From Granulibacter bethesdensis CGDNIH1 (GTDB lineage: Bacteria > Pseudomonadota > Alphaproteobacteria > Acetobacterales > Acetobacteraceae): a stretch of 64,000 nt of DNA. Both the position numbers and the translations under genes were made by a program. The stretch covers positions 620,001-684,000 of the forward strand of contig NC_008343.2 in assembly GCF_000014285.2 (NCBI RefSeq). The letters are read 5' to 3'. The notes below the pieces were generated by a model. It saw only the letters and a program-made list of their open reading frames with translations. It did not search any database and had not been told where the DNA came from. This document shows positions 16,573-27,315 of the stretch, in pieces (position 1 is the stretch's first letter; every line of letters starts with the position of its first letter).

Positions 16573-16973
16573 GGCTGGTGAAAACCGGCGTCTGACAGGC
16601 TGCCGACTCCACCGGAATCACTGTCGAGTCTTTCGATGGGGTCGGTTATGGGAGGCAGCTACGCGGGGAATGCAGCACTCATTTGCTGGAATCTGGCCCT
16701 GCATGTCGCTGTGACGCTTGACTTGAGGGCGTACCCCACGTAGGTTCCGCGCCCTCGGCCGACCCCCACCGACAGGGCAGGGAAGGCCTCGTTTTCGCTA
16801 GCCACGTCTTTGGTGCCGCCGATGATAGCCGGGTTACTGGCTTAGGCTTAGGCCAATGACACGGTTATACCCTGCAGGCCGAATCTGATTCGGCCCGTCG
16901 CGGGGTTATGGCGTTGACGGTGGCTCGCCCATCCGGGTGAGGTGGATAGACAGAGAGTTCGGAAAGAGGCCCG
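16573..16973 (+). promoter_or_regulatory. str operon upstream region (promoter and leader)
   Basis: This 401-base stretch carries no credible gene. It holds the promoter at 16718-16746 and a long leader of about 220 bases before rpsL. In the leader GGCCGAAT (16877-16884) pairs perfectly with ATTCGGCC (16888-16895) around a three-base loop. A short direct repeat, GGCTTA twice, sits at about 16840-16852. In E. coli S7 represses this operon, but its site lies between rpsL and rpsG, so this leader hairpin need not be that element. Confidence 0.5.
16718..16746 (+). promoter_or_regulatory. Sigma70-type promoter of rpsL-rpsG-tuf
   Basis: TTGACT at 16718-16723 is a near-consensus -35. A 17-base spacer leads to TAGGTT at 16741-16746 as a -10 of moderate quality. 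The predicted start near 16752 falls within the 3' arm of an inverted repeat (GAGGGCG at 16725-16731, CGCCCTC at 16750-16756) that brackets the -10 element. Confidence 0.6.
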
Positions 16974-17345
16974 ATGCCGACCATTAACCAGCTGATCGCC
17001 AAGGGGCGTGAGCCCAACAAGGCGCGCAACAAGGTCCCGGCGCTGCAGGGGTGCCCGCAGAAGCGTGGCGTTTGCACCCGCGTGTACACAACCACTCCGA
17101 AGAAGCCGAACTCGGCTCTTCGTAAGGTGGCCAAGGTGCGCCTGACGAACGGCTATGAGGTGGTGAGCTACATCCCAGGTGAGGGCCACAACCTGCAAGA
17201 ACATAGCGTCGTTCTGATCCGTGGCGGACGCGTGAAGGATCTTCCTGGCGTGCGTTATCACATTCTGCGCGGCGTGCTCGACACGCAGGGTATTGCGAAG
17301 CGGCGTCAGCGCCGTTCGCTCTACGGCGCGAAGCGTCCGAAGTAA
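16974..17345 (+). CDS. rpsL: 30S ribosomal protein S12
   Basis: This 123-residue protein sits at the decoding centre and checks codon-anticodon pairing. The loop [13 protein letters not shown] (residues 39-51) and [13 protein letters not shown] hold the lysines whose mutation gives streptomycin resistance in other species. Both are wild type, so sensitivity is predicted. The ATG follows GAAAGAGG. It is the first gene of the str operon, and rpsG follows after 13 bases. Confidence 0.97.
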   Translation: MPTINQLIAKGREPNKARNKVPALQGCPQKRGVCTRVYTTTPKKPNSALRKVAKVRLTNGYEVVSYIPGEGHNLQEHSVVLIRGGRVKDLPGVRYHILRGVLDTQGIAKRRQRRSLYGAKRPK

Positions 17346-17358
17346 GGAGAGGGCTGAT

Positions 17359-17835
17359 ATGAGCCGCCGCCGCCGCGCCGTTAAGCGCGAGATCCTGCCG
17401 GACCCCAAGTTCGGCGATATCGTCATCACACGTTTCATGAACGCGCTGATGTATGATGGTAAGAAATCCGTTGCCGAGGGCATTGTTTATGGTGCACTCG
17501 ACGTGTTGAAAAAGCGTGGTGGAAATCAGGCCGATCCGGTCCGTATGTTCCATGAAGCGCTGGACAACGTGAAACCGGCCGTGGAAGTCCGGTCTCGCCG
17601 CGTAGGCGGTGCGACCTATCAGGTGCCGGTGGAAGTGCGCGCGGACCGTCGGCAGGCGCTGGCGATCCGCTGGATCATCGATGCCTCCCGCAAGCGCGGC
17701 GAGCACACGATGGAAGAGCGGCTTTCAAACGAGTTGCTTGACGCCGTTCATAACCGCGGTTCCGCGGTGAAGAAGCGCGAAGATACCCACCGGATGGCAG
17801 AGGCCAACAAGGCCTTCAGCCATTACCGTTGGTAA
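17359..17835 (+). CDS. rpsG: 30S ribosomal protein S7
   Basis: A 158-residue S7, which nucleates assembly of the 16S rRNA 3' domain and lines the E site. I use ATG 17359 ([15 protein letters not shown]), preceded by AGGAGAGGG. An upstream in-frame start inside rpsL would add an unrelated extension. In most bacteria fusA comes next, but here the next gene is tuf, starting 45 bases after the stop, with no trace of EF-G in between. Confidence 0.97.
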   Translation: MSRRRRAVKREILPDPKFGDIVITRFMNALMYDGKKSVAEGIVYGALDVLKKRGGNQADPVRMFHEALDNVKPAVEVRSRRVGGATYQVPVEVRADRRQALAIRWIIDASRKRGEHTMEERLSNELLDAVHNRGSAVKKREDTHRMAEANKAFSHYRW

Positions 17836-17880
17836 TATTCAGTAGAAACACCGGACCGAAAAGCGGGCACGGAGAAGACC

Positions 17881-19071
<1,191 letters not shown>

Positions 19072-19101
19072 TCAACGGCCCCGAATTCGGACTTAGTACA
19101 A

Positions 19102-19410
19102 ATGGATAACCAGAACATCCGCATTCGCCTCAAGGCGTACGATCATCGAGTGCTCGATAACAGCACGAAGGAGATCGTGAATACGGCGAAGCGTACGGGT
19201 GCGCGGGTTCGGGGCCCTATCCCGCTGCCGACGCATATCGAACGGTTCACAGTGAACCGTTCTCCGCACGTGGATAAGAAAAGCCGCGAGCAGTTCGAAA
19301 TCCGGACGCATCGCCGGCTCCTCGATATCGTCGAGCCGACACCCCAGACCGTGGACGCGCTGATGAAGCTCGACCTGGCTGCCGGTGTCGACGTCGAGAT
19401 TAAGCTGTAA
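19102..19410 (+). CDS. rpsJ: 30S ribosomal protein S10
   Basis: A 102-residue S10, a 30S head protein that in other bacteria also pairs with NusB in antitermination of rRNA transcription. [14 protein letters not shown] at the start and [15 protein letters not shown] near the end are characteristic. Its Shine-Dalgarno is poor (AGTACAA before the ATG) and it lies only 30 bases after tuf. This suggests cotranscription with the str genes, so the str and S10 clusters probably form one unit. Confidence 0.96.
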   Translation: MDNQNIRIRLKAYDHRVLDNSTKEIVNTAKRTGARVRGPIPLPTHIERFTVNRSPHVDKKSREQFEIRTHRRLLDIVEPTPQTVDALMKLDLAAGVDVEIKL

Positions 19411-19419
19411 GAGCCAGCC

Positions 19420-20115
19420 ATGCGCACAGGATTAATTGCACGTAAGCTGGGTATGACCCGGCTGTTCAAGGAAGACGGGACTCATGTTCCCGTCACCGTT
19501 CTGCATCTGGACCAGGTCCAGGTCGTGGACACCCGCACCAAGGAGCGGGATGGTTACACGGCGGTGCAGCTCGGGTTCGGTCAGGCAAAGCCGAAGCATG
19601 TGTCGAAGGCCAATAAAGGTCATTTCGCCCGTGTTAAGGTGGAACCGAAGAAGAAGCTCGTGGAATTCCGGGTGGCGGAAGACGCCATTCTGGAGCCCGG
19701 TGCGACTTTGTCGGCCGAGCACTTTCTGGTTGGCCAGAAGGTCGACGTGACCGGTACGTCCAAGGGTAAGGGCTTTGCCGGTGCGATGAAGCGTTGGAAT
19801 TTCGCCGGTCTGGAAGCCAGCCACGGCGTGTCCATCAGCCATCGTAGCCACGGTTCGACCGGTAATCGCCAGGATCCGGGTAAGACTTTTAAAAACAAGA
19901 AAATGGCTGGCCATCTCGGTGACGAGCGGGTGACCACTCAGAATGTGGAAGTCGCGCATGTCGATGCGGCGCGCGGACTGCTCATGATCCGTGGCTCCAT
20001 TCCCGGTGCCAAAGGTGGTTATGTGCTGGTGCGTGACGCCGTGAAGCGCAAGCGTCCGGAAGGCGTTGCCTATCCGGCGGCGCTGCAGGCAGACGCCGCG
20101 GCGAGCGAGGGCTAA
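19420..20115 (+). CDS. rplC: 50S ribosomal protein L3
   Basis: This 231-residue protein is L3, one of the early assembly proteins, with a long loop reaching the peptidyl transferase centre. It begins [16 protein letters not shown] and carries the [17 protein letters not shown]-like family segment (residues 128-143 region), where a Gln is commonly methylated in E. coli. It starts nine bases after rpsJ and ends three bases before rplD. The C-terminal AAASEG tail is slightly longer than in E. coli L3 (209 residues). Confidence 0.96.
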   Translation: MRTGLIARKLGMTRLFKEDGTHVPVTVLHLDQVQVVDTRTKERDGYTAVQLGFGQAKPKHVSKANKGHFARVKVEPKKKLVEFRVAEDAILEPGATLSAEHFLVGQKVDVTGTSKGKGFAGAMKRWNFAGLEASHGVSISHRSHGSTGNRQDPGKTFKNKKMAGHLGDERVTTQNVEVAHVDAARGLLMIRGSIPGAKGGYVLVRDAVKRKRPEGVAYPAALQADAAASEG

Positions 20116-20118
20116 GAC

Positions 20119-20766
20119 ATGCAGATCGAGATCAAGACCCTCGATAACGGCAGTGCCGGTACGGCCGAGCTGCCGGACGAGATTTTTGCGGCCACCCCGC
20201 GTGCCGATATTATGGCGCGCGTGGTTCACTGGCAGCTCGCCTGCCGCCGTGCCGGCACCCACAAGGTGAAGGGCATGGGCGAGGTAAGCGGCACGACCAA
20301 GAAGCCGTATCGCCAGAAAGGCACAGGTAACGCTCGTCAGGGCAGCCTGCGCGCTCCGCAGTTTCGCACCGGTGGTGCCGTTCATGGTCCGGTCGTTCGC
20401 GACCATGGCTATGATCTGCCGAAGAAGGTGCGTCGTCTCGGCCTGATTTCCGCTCTGTCCCAGAAGCAGGCGGAAGGCAAGCTCGTCGTCATCGACACGG
20501 CCGCTGGTATGGAAAAGACGCGCGACCTTGCTGCGAAGCTGCGCGCCCTTGGCTGGCGCTCCGCGTTGATCGTCGATGGTGCCAGCGTTGACGAGGGCTT
20601 TGCCCGCGCAAGCCGCTCGCTGCTTGCGGTTGACGTTCTGCCGACCATCGGTGCCAACGTATATGACATTCTGAACCACGACGTGCTGGCGATTACGGTT
20701 GCCGGTGTCGAGGCTCTCAAGGCCCGCCTCGGTTTCGGTGCGGCTGAAGAAAGGAGCGCGGCATGA
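20119..20766 (+). CDS. rplD: 50S ribosomal protein L4
   Basis: L4 (215 residues) lines the nascent peptide exit tunnel with its extended loop, seen here as [17 protein letters not shown] (about residues 58-75). In E. coli L4 is the autoregulator of the S10 operon. No L4-responsive leader is evident upstream of rpsJ here. The end of the gene overlaps the rplW start by four bases (ATGA), which implies translational coupling with L23. Confidence 0.96.
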   Translation: MQIEIKTLDNGSAGTAELPDEIFAATPRADIMARVVHWQLACRRAGTHKVKGMGEVSGTTKKPYRQKGTGNARQGSLRAPQFRTGGAVHGPVVRDHGYDLPKKVRRLGLISALSQKQAEGKLVVIDTAAGMEKTRDLAAKLRALGWRSALIVDGASVDEGFARASRSLLAVDVLPTIGANVYDILNHDVLAITVAGVEALKARLGFGAAEERSAA

Positions 20767-21110
20767 GCTCTCCGCAGAAAACATCGCTCGCTGCGCGTCG
20801 TCGCGCTGAGCGTATGTCCCGCGAGGCGATGTATGAAGTCATCCGTAGCCCGCTGATCACCGAAAAGGCGACGCTGCTCAGCGAGCGCAGCCAGGTTGTG
20901 TTCCGCGTGGCGATCGATGCGACCAAGCCGGAGATCAAGGCCGCTGTTGAAGGCCTGTTCGGGGTGAAGGTGATTGGCGTCAATACCTTGGTGAACAAGG
21001 GCAAGACGAAACGTTTTCGCGGCCGCCCCGGCCAGCGGAGCGATGTGAAGAAGGCGTATGTCCAGCTGGTCGCCGGTCAGGCTATCGACCTGACCGCCAA
21101 GCTGGCCTGA
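20763..21110 (+). CDS. rplW: 50S ribosomal protein L23
   Basis: L23 sits at the tunnel exit and is the docking site for trigger factor and SRP. The core begins at [19 protein letters not shown]. The frame opens at ATG 20763, overlapping the rplD stop (ATGA), which adds a basic N-terminal extension of about 20 residues compared with typical L23 (around 100 residues). An internal ATG (MSREAMYEV) would give the shorter form. I prefer the longer form because of the coupling overlap. Confidence 0.93.
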   Translation: MSSPQKTSLAARRRAERMSREAMYEVIRSPLITEKATLLSERSQVVFRVAIDATKPEIKAAVEGLFGVKVIGVNTLVNKGKTKRFRGRPGQRSDVKKAYVQLVAGQAIDLTAKLA

Positions 21111-21120
21111 GGCACGGACC

Positions 21121-21951
21121 ATGGCACTGAAGCATTTCAATCCCGTGACTGCGTCTTTGCGCGGCACGGTTCTGGTAGATCGCAGCGAATTGTGGAAGGG
21201 CAAGCCGGTCAAGACTTTGACCGAAGGCAAGCACTCCACGGGCGGTCGTAATAACCATGGCCGGATTACCAGCCGGTTCCGTGGCGGCGGACATAAGCAG
21301 ACCTATCGTTATGTGGACTTCAAGCGCCGTAAGGCCGATGTTCCCGCGACGGTTGAGCGTCTGGAATATGATCCGAACCGCACCGCTTTCATCGCTCTGA
21401 TCAAGTATCAGGACGGCGAGTTGTCCTACATCCTTGCACCTCAGCGTTTGAAGGCTGGCGATGTCGTGGTCAGCGGCGCGCGGGCTGATATCAAGCCGGG
21501 CAATGCGATGCCGCTGGGAGCAATCCCGGTCGGAACGATTATCCACAATATCGAGATGAAGCCGGGTGCGGGTGGCAAGATTGCACGCTCCGCTGGCACC
21601 TATGCGCAGCTGGTCGGCAAGGATGCCGGTTATGCGCAGATCAAGCTGATGTCCGGCGAACTGCGCGTCGTCCGCGCGGAATGCTATGCGACGGTTGGCG
21701 CGGTGTCGAACCCGGATAACTCGAACATTCATATCGGCAAGGCAGGCCGCAGCCGCTGGCTGGGTCGCCGTCCGCATAACCGCGGCGTCGTGATGAACCC
21801 TGTCGACCATCCGCATGGTGGTGGTGAAGGCCGTACTTCGGGTGGCCGTCATCCGGTTACCCCGTGGGGCAAGCCGACCAAGGGCTACAAGACGCGTACC
21901 AACAAGCGCACGGATAGCCTGATTATCCGCCGTCGGAACAAGGGCAAGTAA
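21121..21951 (+). CDS. rplB: 50S ribosomal protein L2
   Basis: A 276-residue L2, required for subunit association and peptidyl transferase activity. The most conserved region, [14 protein letters not shown], holds the functionally important histidine near residue 229. The start ([21 protein letters not shown]) and basic C-terminus ([12 protein letters not shown]) are typical. It starts ten bases after rplW and stops one base before rpsS, fully inside the S10 cluster. Confidence 0.97.
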   Translation: MALKHFNPVTASLRGTVLVDRSELWKGKPVKTLTEGKHSTGGRNNHGRITSRFRGGGHKQTYRYVDFKRRKADVPATVERLEYDPNRTAFIALIKYQDGELSYILAPQRLKAGDVVVSGARADIKPGNAMPLGAIPVGTIIHNIEMKPGAGGKIARSAGTYAQLVGKDAGYAQIKLMSGELRVVRAECYATVGAVSNPDNSNIHIGKAGRSRWLGRRPHNRGVVMNPVDHPHGGGEGRTSGGRHPVTPWGKPTKGYKTRTNKRTDSLIIRRRNKGK

Positions 21952-21952
21952 G

Positions 21953-22231
21953 ATGGCACGCTCTGTCTGGAAAGGTCCGTTTGTCGACGGATACCTCCTG
22001 AACAAGGCCGACGCGGCGCGCGCGTCGGGCCGCAACGAGATCATCAAGATCTGGTCGCGTCGCTCGACGATTCTGCCGCAGTTCGTTGGCCTGACTTTCG
22101 GTGTTTACAACGGTCACAAATTCCTGCCGGTGCAGGTGACGGAGAACATGGTCGGACACAAGTTCGGCGAATTCTCCCCCACCCGTACCTTCCCGGGTCA
22201 TGCGGCCGATAAGAAGGCGAAGCGGGGTTAA
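21953..22231 (+). CDS. rpsS: 30S ribosomal protein S19
   Basis: This 92-residue protein forms a 16S head complex with S13 near the A-site tRNA. It begins [16 protein letters not shown] and contains the family core [15 protein letters not shown] and [17 protein letters not shown]. Start and stop are tightly packed between rplB and rplV (one-base gaps on both sides), and the ATG uses the basic end of rplB (AAGGGCAAG) as Shine-Dalgarno. Confidence 0.97.
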   Translation: MARSVWKGPFVDGYLLNKADAARASGRNEIIKIWSRRSTILPQFVGLTFGVYNGHKFLPVQVTENMVGHKFGEFSPTRTFPGHAADKKAKRG

Positions 22232-22232
22232 G

Positions 22233-22634
22233 ATGAGCAAGCCGAAAACCCCTCGTTCCATCGCTGAGAACGAAGCACAAGCGATCGTCAGCAATTTGCG
22301 TGTCAGCCCACGCAAGCTCAATCTGGTCGCTCAGCTGATCCGGAACCGCAAGGCATCTGATGCTGTCGCGACTCTGACTTTCAGCAAGCGCCGCATCGCC
22401 CAAGCGGTGAAGAAGGCGCTTGAGAGCGCCATCGCCAATGCCGAGAACAATCATCAGCTCGATGTCGATCGCCTGGTCGTCTCGCGCGCTGAAGTGGGTC
22501 GCTCCATCGTGATGCGCCGCTTCCATGCGCGTGGCCGTGGCCGTGCGGCGCGGGTCGAGAAGTGGTTCAGCCACCTCAAGATCGTCGTTGCCGAACGGTC
22601 CCAGGAAACCGAGACGAAAGCGGAGGCCGCGTAA
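22233..22634 (+). CDS. rplV: 50S ribosomal protein L22
   Basis: A 133-residue L22, whose beta-hairpin lines the exit tunnel opposite L4. [20 protein letters not shown] marks the start, one base after rpsS; an earlier in-frame codon inside rpsS would give a non-homologous extension. The hairpin region near residues 85-105 ([14 protein letters not shown]) is where erythromycin-resistance changes occur in other species. The Glu/Ala-rich tail (ETETKAEAA) is longer than in E. coli L22 (110 residues). Confidence 0.95.
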   Translation: MSKPKTPRSIAENEAQAIVSNLRVSPRKLNLVAQLIRNRKASDAVATLTFSKRRIAQAVKKALESAIANAENNHQLDVDRLVVSRAEVGRSIVMRRFHARGRGRAARVEKWFSHLKIVVAERSQETETKAEAA

Positions 22635-22635
22635 T

Positions 22636-23313
22636 ATGGGTCACAAAGTAAACCCCATCGGATTGCGGCTGGGCATCAACCGCACCTGGGATAGCCGTTG
22701 GTATGCCGGTGGGGATTATTCCCGTCTGCTGCATGACGATCTGAAGCTGCGTGGCCATTTGCGCAAGAAGCTCTCCGGCGCTGGCGTGTCCCGCGTTGTG
22801 ATCGAGCGTCCGGCGAAGAAGCCCCGCGTGACAATCTATGCCGCCCGTCCGGGTGTGGTGATCGGCAAGAAGGGCCAGGACATCGAGGCGCTGCGCAAGG
22901 GTCTGACCGGCATGGCCGGGACCGATGTGGCCCTGAACATTGTTGAAATCCGCAAGCCGGAAATCGATGCGACTCTGGTGGCCGAGAACATCGCCCAGCA
23001 GCTGGAACGTCGCGTTGCATTCCGTCGTGCGATGAAGCGCGCTGTGCAGTCTGCCATGCGTCTGGGCGCCCAGGGCATCCGGATCAATTGCAGCGGCCGC
23101 CTCGGCGGTGCTGAAATTGCGCGTATCGAGTGGTATCGTGAAGGCCGCGTGCCTCTGCACACGCTTCGCGCAGACATTGATTATGGTGTTGCTACCGCCA
23201 AGACGACCTATGGCACATGCGGCGTCAAGGTTTGGATCTTCAAAGGTGAGATCCTGGCCCAGGACCCGATGGCGCAGGATCGTCGCGCGGCCGAGCAGGC
23301 CCCGCAGCGGTAA
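22636..23313 (+). CDS. rpsC: 30S ribosomal protein S3
   Basis: This 225-residue protein, at the mRNA entry channel, contributes to the ribosome's helicase function. It starts [14 protein letters not shown] one base after rplV; the frame stays open further upstream but without homology. A KH domain is visible around [16 protein letters not shown] (residues 70-85), with the GxxG loop as GKKG. The C-terminal domain carries [20 protein letters not shown]. Coupled to rplP by a 12-base gap. Confidence 0.97.
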   Translation: MGHKVNPIGLRLGINRTWDSRWYAGGDYSRLLHDDLKLRGHLRKKLSGAGVSRVVIERPAKKPRVTIYAARPGVVIGKKGQDIEALRKGLTGMAGTDVALNIVEIRKPEIDATLVAENIAQQLERRVAFRRAMKRAVQSAMRLGAQGIRINCSGRLGGAEIARIEWYREGRVPLHTLRADIDYGVATAKTTYGTCGVKVWIFKGEILAQDPMAQDRRAAEQAPQR

Positions 23314-23325
23314 GGAATCACGAAT

Positions 23326-23742
23326 ATGCTGTCCCCGAAGCGCACAAAATACCGCAAGGCGCATAAAGGCCGGATCCACGGCAACGCCAAAGGCGGAACA
23401 ACGCTGAATTTCGGAACATTTGGCTTGAAAGCGCTCGAACCTGAGCGTATTACAGCCCGCCAAATCGAAGCCGCCCGTCGTGCGATTACCCGTGCGATGA
23501 AGCGTGCCGGGCGCGTGTGGATCCGCATCTTCCCTGACCTGCCGGTCAGCACGAAGCCTGCGGAAGTCCGCATGGGTTCCGGTAAGGGTAGCCCCGAATA
23601 CTGGGTGGCCCGGGTTCATCCCGGCCGTGTTATGTTTGAAATCGACGGCGTTGCGCCGGAGCTGGCCCGTGAGGCGCTGGCACTGGGTGCAGCGAAGTTG
23701 CCGATCAAGACGAAGTTTATCGTCCGCTCGGTTGACGCGTGA
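23326..23742 (+). CDS. rplP: 50S ribosomal protein L16
   Basis: L16 (138 residues) helps position the A-site tRNA acceptor end and is the binding site for avilamycin and evernimicin. It starts [19 protein letters not shown] and contains [19 protein letters not shown] (near residues 85-104), the most conserved segment. The Shine-Dalgarno AAGGAATC sits ten bases upstream. rpmC follows after seven bases. Confidence 0.97.
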   Translation: MLSPKRTKYRKAHKGRIHGNAKGGTTLNFGTFGLKALEPERITARQIEAARRAITRAMKRAGRVWIRIFPDLPVSTKPAEVRMGSGKGSPEYWVARVHPGRVMFEIDGVAPELAREALALGAAKLPIKTKFIVRSVDA

Positions 23743-23749
23743 GGGTGTG

Positions 23750-23959
23750 ATGACGAAGCCAGCCGATATCCGTGTGAAAAGCGCGGACGAACTGGGTGCG
23801 CTGCTGATCGATCTGCGGAAGGAGCAGTTTAATCTGCGCTTTCAGCAGGCGACGGGTCAGCTTGAAAAGACGGGCCGCGCTGTGCAGGTCCGTCGTGACA
23901 TCGCACGCGTGAAGACGATTCTGGCGGAGCGTCAGCGCGCTGCCGCTCCCAAGGCCTGA
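23750..23959 (+). CDS. rpmC: 50S ribosomal protein L29
   Basis: This 69-residue protein lies next to L23 at the tunnel exit. It starts [19 protein letters not shown], seven bases after rplP, with GAGGGTG as Shine-Dalgarno. The two-helix core with [20 protein letters not shown] and the basic [13 protein letters not shown] end are diagnostic. It belongs to the S10 cluster and is followed 13 bases later by rpsQ. Confidence 0.95.
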   Translation: MTKPADIRVKSADELGALLIDLRKEQFNLRFQQATGQLEKTGRAVQVRRDIARVKTILAERQRAAAPKA

Positions 23960-23972
23960 AAGGAGTAGGGCA

Positions 23973-24320
23973 ATGCCCAGGCGGGTCCTGACCGGGCGGG
24001 TGACCAGCGACAAGATGGACAAGACCGTTACGGTTCTTGTTGATCGGCGCATTATTCATCCGCTGTACAAGAAGTTTATTCGTAAATCCAAGAAGTATGC
24101 CGCGCATGACGAGGCGAATGAGTGCCGTGAAGGCGATATCGTTCGTATCGTTGAGTGCCCGCCGATCAGCAAGCGCAAGACCTGGGAAGTGGTCTGGCGT
24201 AATGGGCATGTGCTGAGCACCGCCCATAAGGAAGCCATTGACGCTGCCGCGACCCAGATCGCGCATGCTGAGGCCTCCGGTGAGGCAGCCGCTGCGGCGG
24301 CCGAGCATCAGGGAGCCTGA
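23973..24320 (+). CDS. rpsQ: 30S ribosomal protein S17 with long C-terminal tail
   Basis: S17 binds early to the 5' domain of 16S rRNA. The OB-fold core ([21 protein letters not shown] to [10 protein letters not shown]) fills the first 75 residues or so. The protein is 115 residues, about 30 longer than E. coli S17, because of an Ala/Glu/His-rich tail ([18 protein letters not shown]). AAAGGAG precedes the ATG. It ends three bases before rplN. The tail is likely disordered. Confidence 0.95.
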   Translation: MPRRVLTGRVTSDKMDKTVTVLVDRRIIHPLYKKFIRKSKKYAAHDEANECREGDIVRIVECPPISKRKTWEVVWRNGHVLSTAHKEAIDAAATQIAHAEASGEAAAAAAEHQGA

Positions 24321-24323
24321 TCG

Positions 24324-24692
24324 ATGATTCATCCCGAGACCAACCTGGAAGTCGCCGATAACAGCGGCGCGCGCCGGGTGCAGTGCATCAAGGTGCTGGG
24401 CGGTTCCAAGCGGAAGACCGCCTCGGTCGGCGATGTTATCGTCGTCTCCGTCAAGGAAGCCATTCCCCGTGGCAAGGTGAAGAAGGGCGACGTTCATCAG
24501 GCGGTGATCGTTCGTACCAGCTTTCCCGTGCGCCGCGCTGATGGCAGCGCGATCCGTTTCGACCGGAACGCGGCCGTGCTGATCAACAAGCAGCAGGAGC
24601 CGATCGGCACCCGTATCTTTGGGCCGGTTGTGCGCGAGCTGCGCGGTCGTAAGTTCATGAAGATCATCTCGCTCGCGCCTGAGGTGCTATAA
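24324..24692 (+). CDS. rplN: 50S ribosomal protein L14
   Basis: A 122-residue L14, at the 50S interface where it contacts 16S rRNA and binds the silencing factor RsfS in other bacteria. [18 protein letters not shown] and the signature around residues 60-85 ([20 protein letters not shown]) identify it. It is the first gene of the spc cluster, following rpsQ by three bases. Its stop overlaps the rplX start by one base (TAATG). Confidence 0.97.
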
Positions 24693-25012
24693 TGGCTGCG
24701 AAAATTCGCAAGGGCGACCAGGTGGTCGTCATCTCTGGCGAGGACAAGGGCAAGCGCGGCGAAGTGCTGCGCGTCATTCCTCGCGAGAATCGGGCCGTTG
24801 TGCGTGGTGTTGCGGTTGCCAAGCGGCATCTGAAGCCGCGCGGTATGGGGCAGCCCGGTGGTATTCAGGAACAGGAAGCGCCGGTGGCGATTTCCAACCT
24901 GATGCTGGTCGACCCGAAGAGCGACAAACCCACCCGCGTGGGTTTCCGCATTCTGGATAATGGTAACAAGGTTCGTGTGGCGAAAGTCACCGGCCAGGTC
25001 ATCGAGAGCTGA
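24692..25012 (+). CDS. rplX: 50S ribosomal protein L24
   Basis: This 106-residue protein initiates 50S assembly. It starts [23 protein letters not shown], with the KOW-motif region in the first 35 residues. The ATG overlaps the last base of the rplN stop, which suggests coupled translation. rplE follows after 11 bases. Confidence 0.96.
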
Positions 25013-25023
25013 GGGAGGGAGCG

Positions 25024-25587
25024 GTGAGCGAAAACCAGTCCAAGCCGCTGCCGCGGATGCAGCAGCGCTACAATGATGTAGTGCGTGAGGCTCTGCTGAA
25101 AGAGTTCGGCTATAACAACCGGATGCGGGTGCCCCGGCTTCAGAAGATCGTCATCAATATGGGTGTCGGTGAAGCCGCGGCAGATCAGAAGAAGCTTGAT
25201 TCCGCTGTTGCTGATCTGACCCTTATTGCTGGTCAGAAGCCGGTCAAGACGGTGGCGAAGAAGGCGATTGCCGGCTTCAAGATCCGTAAAGGCCTGCCGA
25301 TCGGTGCGAAGGTCACACTGCGTAAGGCGCGTATGTACGAGTTCCTTGATCGTCTTGTGACGATTGCTCTGCCGCGTGTCCGCGACTTCCGCGGAATCAC
25401 GGGTAAGGGCTTCGACGGGCGTGGGAACTTCGCCATGGGCCTGAAGGAACAGATCGTGTTTCCGGAAATCGTCTACGACAAGGTAGACGCGGTGCGTGGT
25501 ATGGACATCGTCTTCGTGACGACCGCCGAGACTGATGCGGAAGCCAAAGCACTGCTGAAGGCGTTCGATCTGCCGTTCGCGGCGTGA
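25024..25587 (+). CDS. rplE: 50S ribosomal protein L5
   Basis: L5 (187 residues) binds 5S rRNA in the central protuberance and touches the P-site tRNA. It uses a GTG start after a strong GGGAGGGAG Shine-Dalgarno. [17 protein letters not shown] (near residues 37-53) and the [16 protein letters not shown] segment are family signatures. A 91-base gap with two small hairpins, including GTCGGG/CCCGAC at about 25650-25665, separates it from rpsN. Confidence 0.96.
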   Translation: MSENQSKPLPRMQQRYNDVVREALLKEFGYNNRMRVPRLQKIVINMGVGEAAADQKKLDSAVADLTLIAGQKPVKTVAKKAIAGFKIRKGLPIGAKVTLRKARMYEFLDRLVTIALPRVRDFRGITGKGFDGRGNFAMGLKEQIVFPEIVYDKVDAVRGMDIVFVTTAETDAEAKALLKAFDLPFAA

Positions 25588-25678
25588 GCGGCTGGCACTC
25601 TGCGGGGTGCCGGTCATCTAAAAGTTTGTTGGAAAACCGTCGGGGAAGCCCGACAGGTTCCGGAGGGTGAAACAAGGC

Positions 25679-25984
25679 ATGGCCAAGACGTCTGCGGTCA
25701 ACCGGAATAAAATGCGGGAGCGTATGGCTTCCCGCGACAAGGCGAAGCGTGCTGCGCTGAAAGCGATCGTCATGGATCGCTCGCTGCCGGTGGAAGATCG
25801 GTTCGAGGCAACTCTGCGGCTGGCTCAGCTGCCGCGCAATGGCGCCGCTAATCGCGTGCGTTTGCGCTGCGAGCTGACGGGCCGTCCCCGTGCGAACTAT
25901 CGCAAGTTCAAGCTGTGCCGCGTGGCGCTGCGTGACCTGGCCAGCTCCGGGCAGATCCCCGGCCTGGTCAAGGCGAGCTGGTAA
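25679..25984 (+). CDS. rpsN: 30S ribosomal protein S14 (long, zinc-independent type)
   Basis: A 101-residue S14 in the 30S head. It lacks the CxxC zinc pairs, so it is the long zinc-independent form. [16 protein letters not shown] starts at 25679 after CGGAGGGTG; a start 12 bases earlier is in frame but lies closer to that Shine-Dalgarno. [18 protein letters not shown] near residue 70 is diagnostic. The spc cluster continues 11 bases later with rpsH. Confidence 0.96.
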   Translation: MAKTSAVNRNKMRERMASRDKAKRAALKAIVMDRSLPVEDRFEATLRLAQLPRNGAANRVRLRCELTGRPRANYRKFKLCRVALRDLASSGQIPGLVKASW

Positions 25985-25995
25985 GGAGCCGGATC

Positions 25996-26394
25996 ATGCA
26001 GCTTTCTGATCCGTTGGGCGATCTGCTCACACGTATCCGCAACGCGCAGCGTAGCCGTCACGCCACCTGCGTGTCCCCCGCTTCCAAGCTTCGTGCCAAT
26101 GTGCTCGAAGCCCTGAAGCGTGAGGGTTACATCCGTGGTTATACCTCGGAAGAACTTCGCCCGGGTATTTCCCAGCTCCGCGTTGAGCTGAAATACAATG
26201 ATGGCGAACCGGTGATCAAGGAGATCACGCGCGTGTCCAAGCCTGGCCGCCGTGTGTATTCCAAGATCAAGGAATTGCCGCGCGTCTATGCAGGGCTGGG
26301 TGTTTCCATCCTGTCCACACCGCGTGGTGTGTTGAGCGACAATGAGGCCCGCGCTGCCAATGTTGGCGGCGAAGTCCTCTGCCGCGTGTTCTAA
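25996..26394 (+). CDS. rpsH: 30S ribosomal protein S8
   Basis: This 132-residue protein binds the central domain of 16S rRNA and in E. coli represses the spc operon through the rplE region. It starts [18 protein letters not shown] and ends with the family signature [20 protein letters not shown] near residues 105-125. Shine-Dalgarno AAGGAGC lies nine bases before the ATG. Confidence 0.97.
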   Translation: MQLSDPLGDLLTRIRNAQRSRHATCVSPASKLRANVLEALKREGYIRGYTSEELRPGISQLRVELKYNDGEPVIKEITRVSKPGRRVYSKIKELPRVYAGLGVSILSTPRGVLSDNEARAANVGGEVLCRVF

Positions 26395-26409
26395 GGGGGA
26401 GGGCGAGAC

Positions 26410-26943
26410 ATGTCACGCGTTGGCAAATATCCCGTCGAGATCCCGCAGGGCGTGCAGGTGGCAATCGCCAACAACGTTCTGACGGCGAAGGGCAAGCTGG
26501 GGGAACTCTCCCTGCCTCTGACCGATCTGGTGGATACCACCGTCGAAGGCAATCAGGTGAAAGTCGCCCCCCGGGGTAATGATCGCCGTGCCCGTATGAT
26601 GTGGGGCACCACCCGTGCGCTGGTCGCGAATATGGTGAAGGGGGTTTCCACGGGCTATGTCCGTTCCCTGGAAATCAACGGCACCGGTTATCGCGCCGCC
26701 GTTCAGGGCAATGCACTGGTTCTGAATCTGGGTTACTCGCACGACATCACTTATCCGGTTCCGGCCGGTATCAAGATCACCACGCCGCGTCCAACGGCCG
26801 TGACGATCGAGGGTGTCGACAAGCGTCTGGTTGGACAGGTCGCTTCTGAGCTTCGTCAGCTGCGTCTGCCTGAGCCGTATAAGGGCAAGGGCGTCCGCTA
26901 CGACAATGAAGAGATCCGTCGCAAGGAAGGTAAGAAGAAGTAA
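26410..26943 (+). CDS. rplF: 50S ribosomal protein L6
   Basis: L6 (177 residues) sits near the factor-binding site. It has the two duplicated L6 domains. The N-terminus [15 protein letters not shown] and the second-domain segment [23 protein letters not shown] are typical, the latter matching the C-terminal signature. The ATG follows AAGGGGGAGGG. Only one base separates its stop from the rplR start. Confidence 0.97.
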
Positions 26944-26944
26944 G

Positions 26945-27304
26945 ATGCCGAGCATCGATCTTCAGGAGCGTCGGAAACAGCGTTTGCGTTTCCAGCTCCG
27001 CGCCAAGGCCAATGGCCGCCCGCGCTTGTCCGTGTTCCGTTCTGGCCGGCATATTTATGCTCAGGTGATCGACGATGCTGCCGGCCGTACGCTGGCCGCT
27101 GCGTCTTCCCTGGAGAAGCCGCTGCGTGAGCAGCTGCGCACCGGTGCCGACCGTGAGGCCGCGTCCGCCGTTGGCAAGCTGATCGCCGAGCGTGCCCAGG
27201 CCGCCGGGGTGTCTGCCGTGGTCTTCGACCGTGGCTCCTATCTGTATCACGGTCGCGTCAAGGCGCTGGCCGAAGCCGCCCGCGAAGGCGGGCTGGCCTT
27301 CTAA
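26945..27304 (+). CDS. rplR: 50S ribosomal protein L18
   Basis: A 119-residue L18, a 5S rRNA-binding protein of the central protuberance. [18 protein letters not shown] begins one base after rplF; the open frame extends upstream into rplF without homology. [20 protein letters not shown] and the C-terminal [20 protein letters not shown] are diagnostic. rpsE follows after 11 bases. Confidence 0.96.
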
Positions 27305-27315
27305 GGGGACCAACT

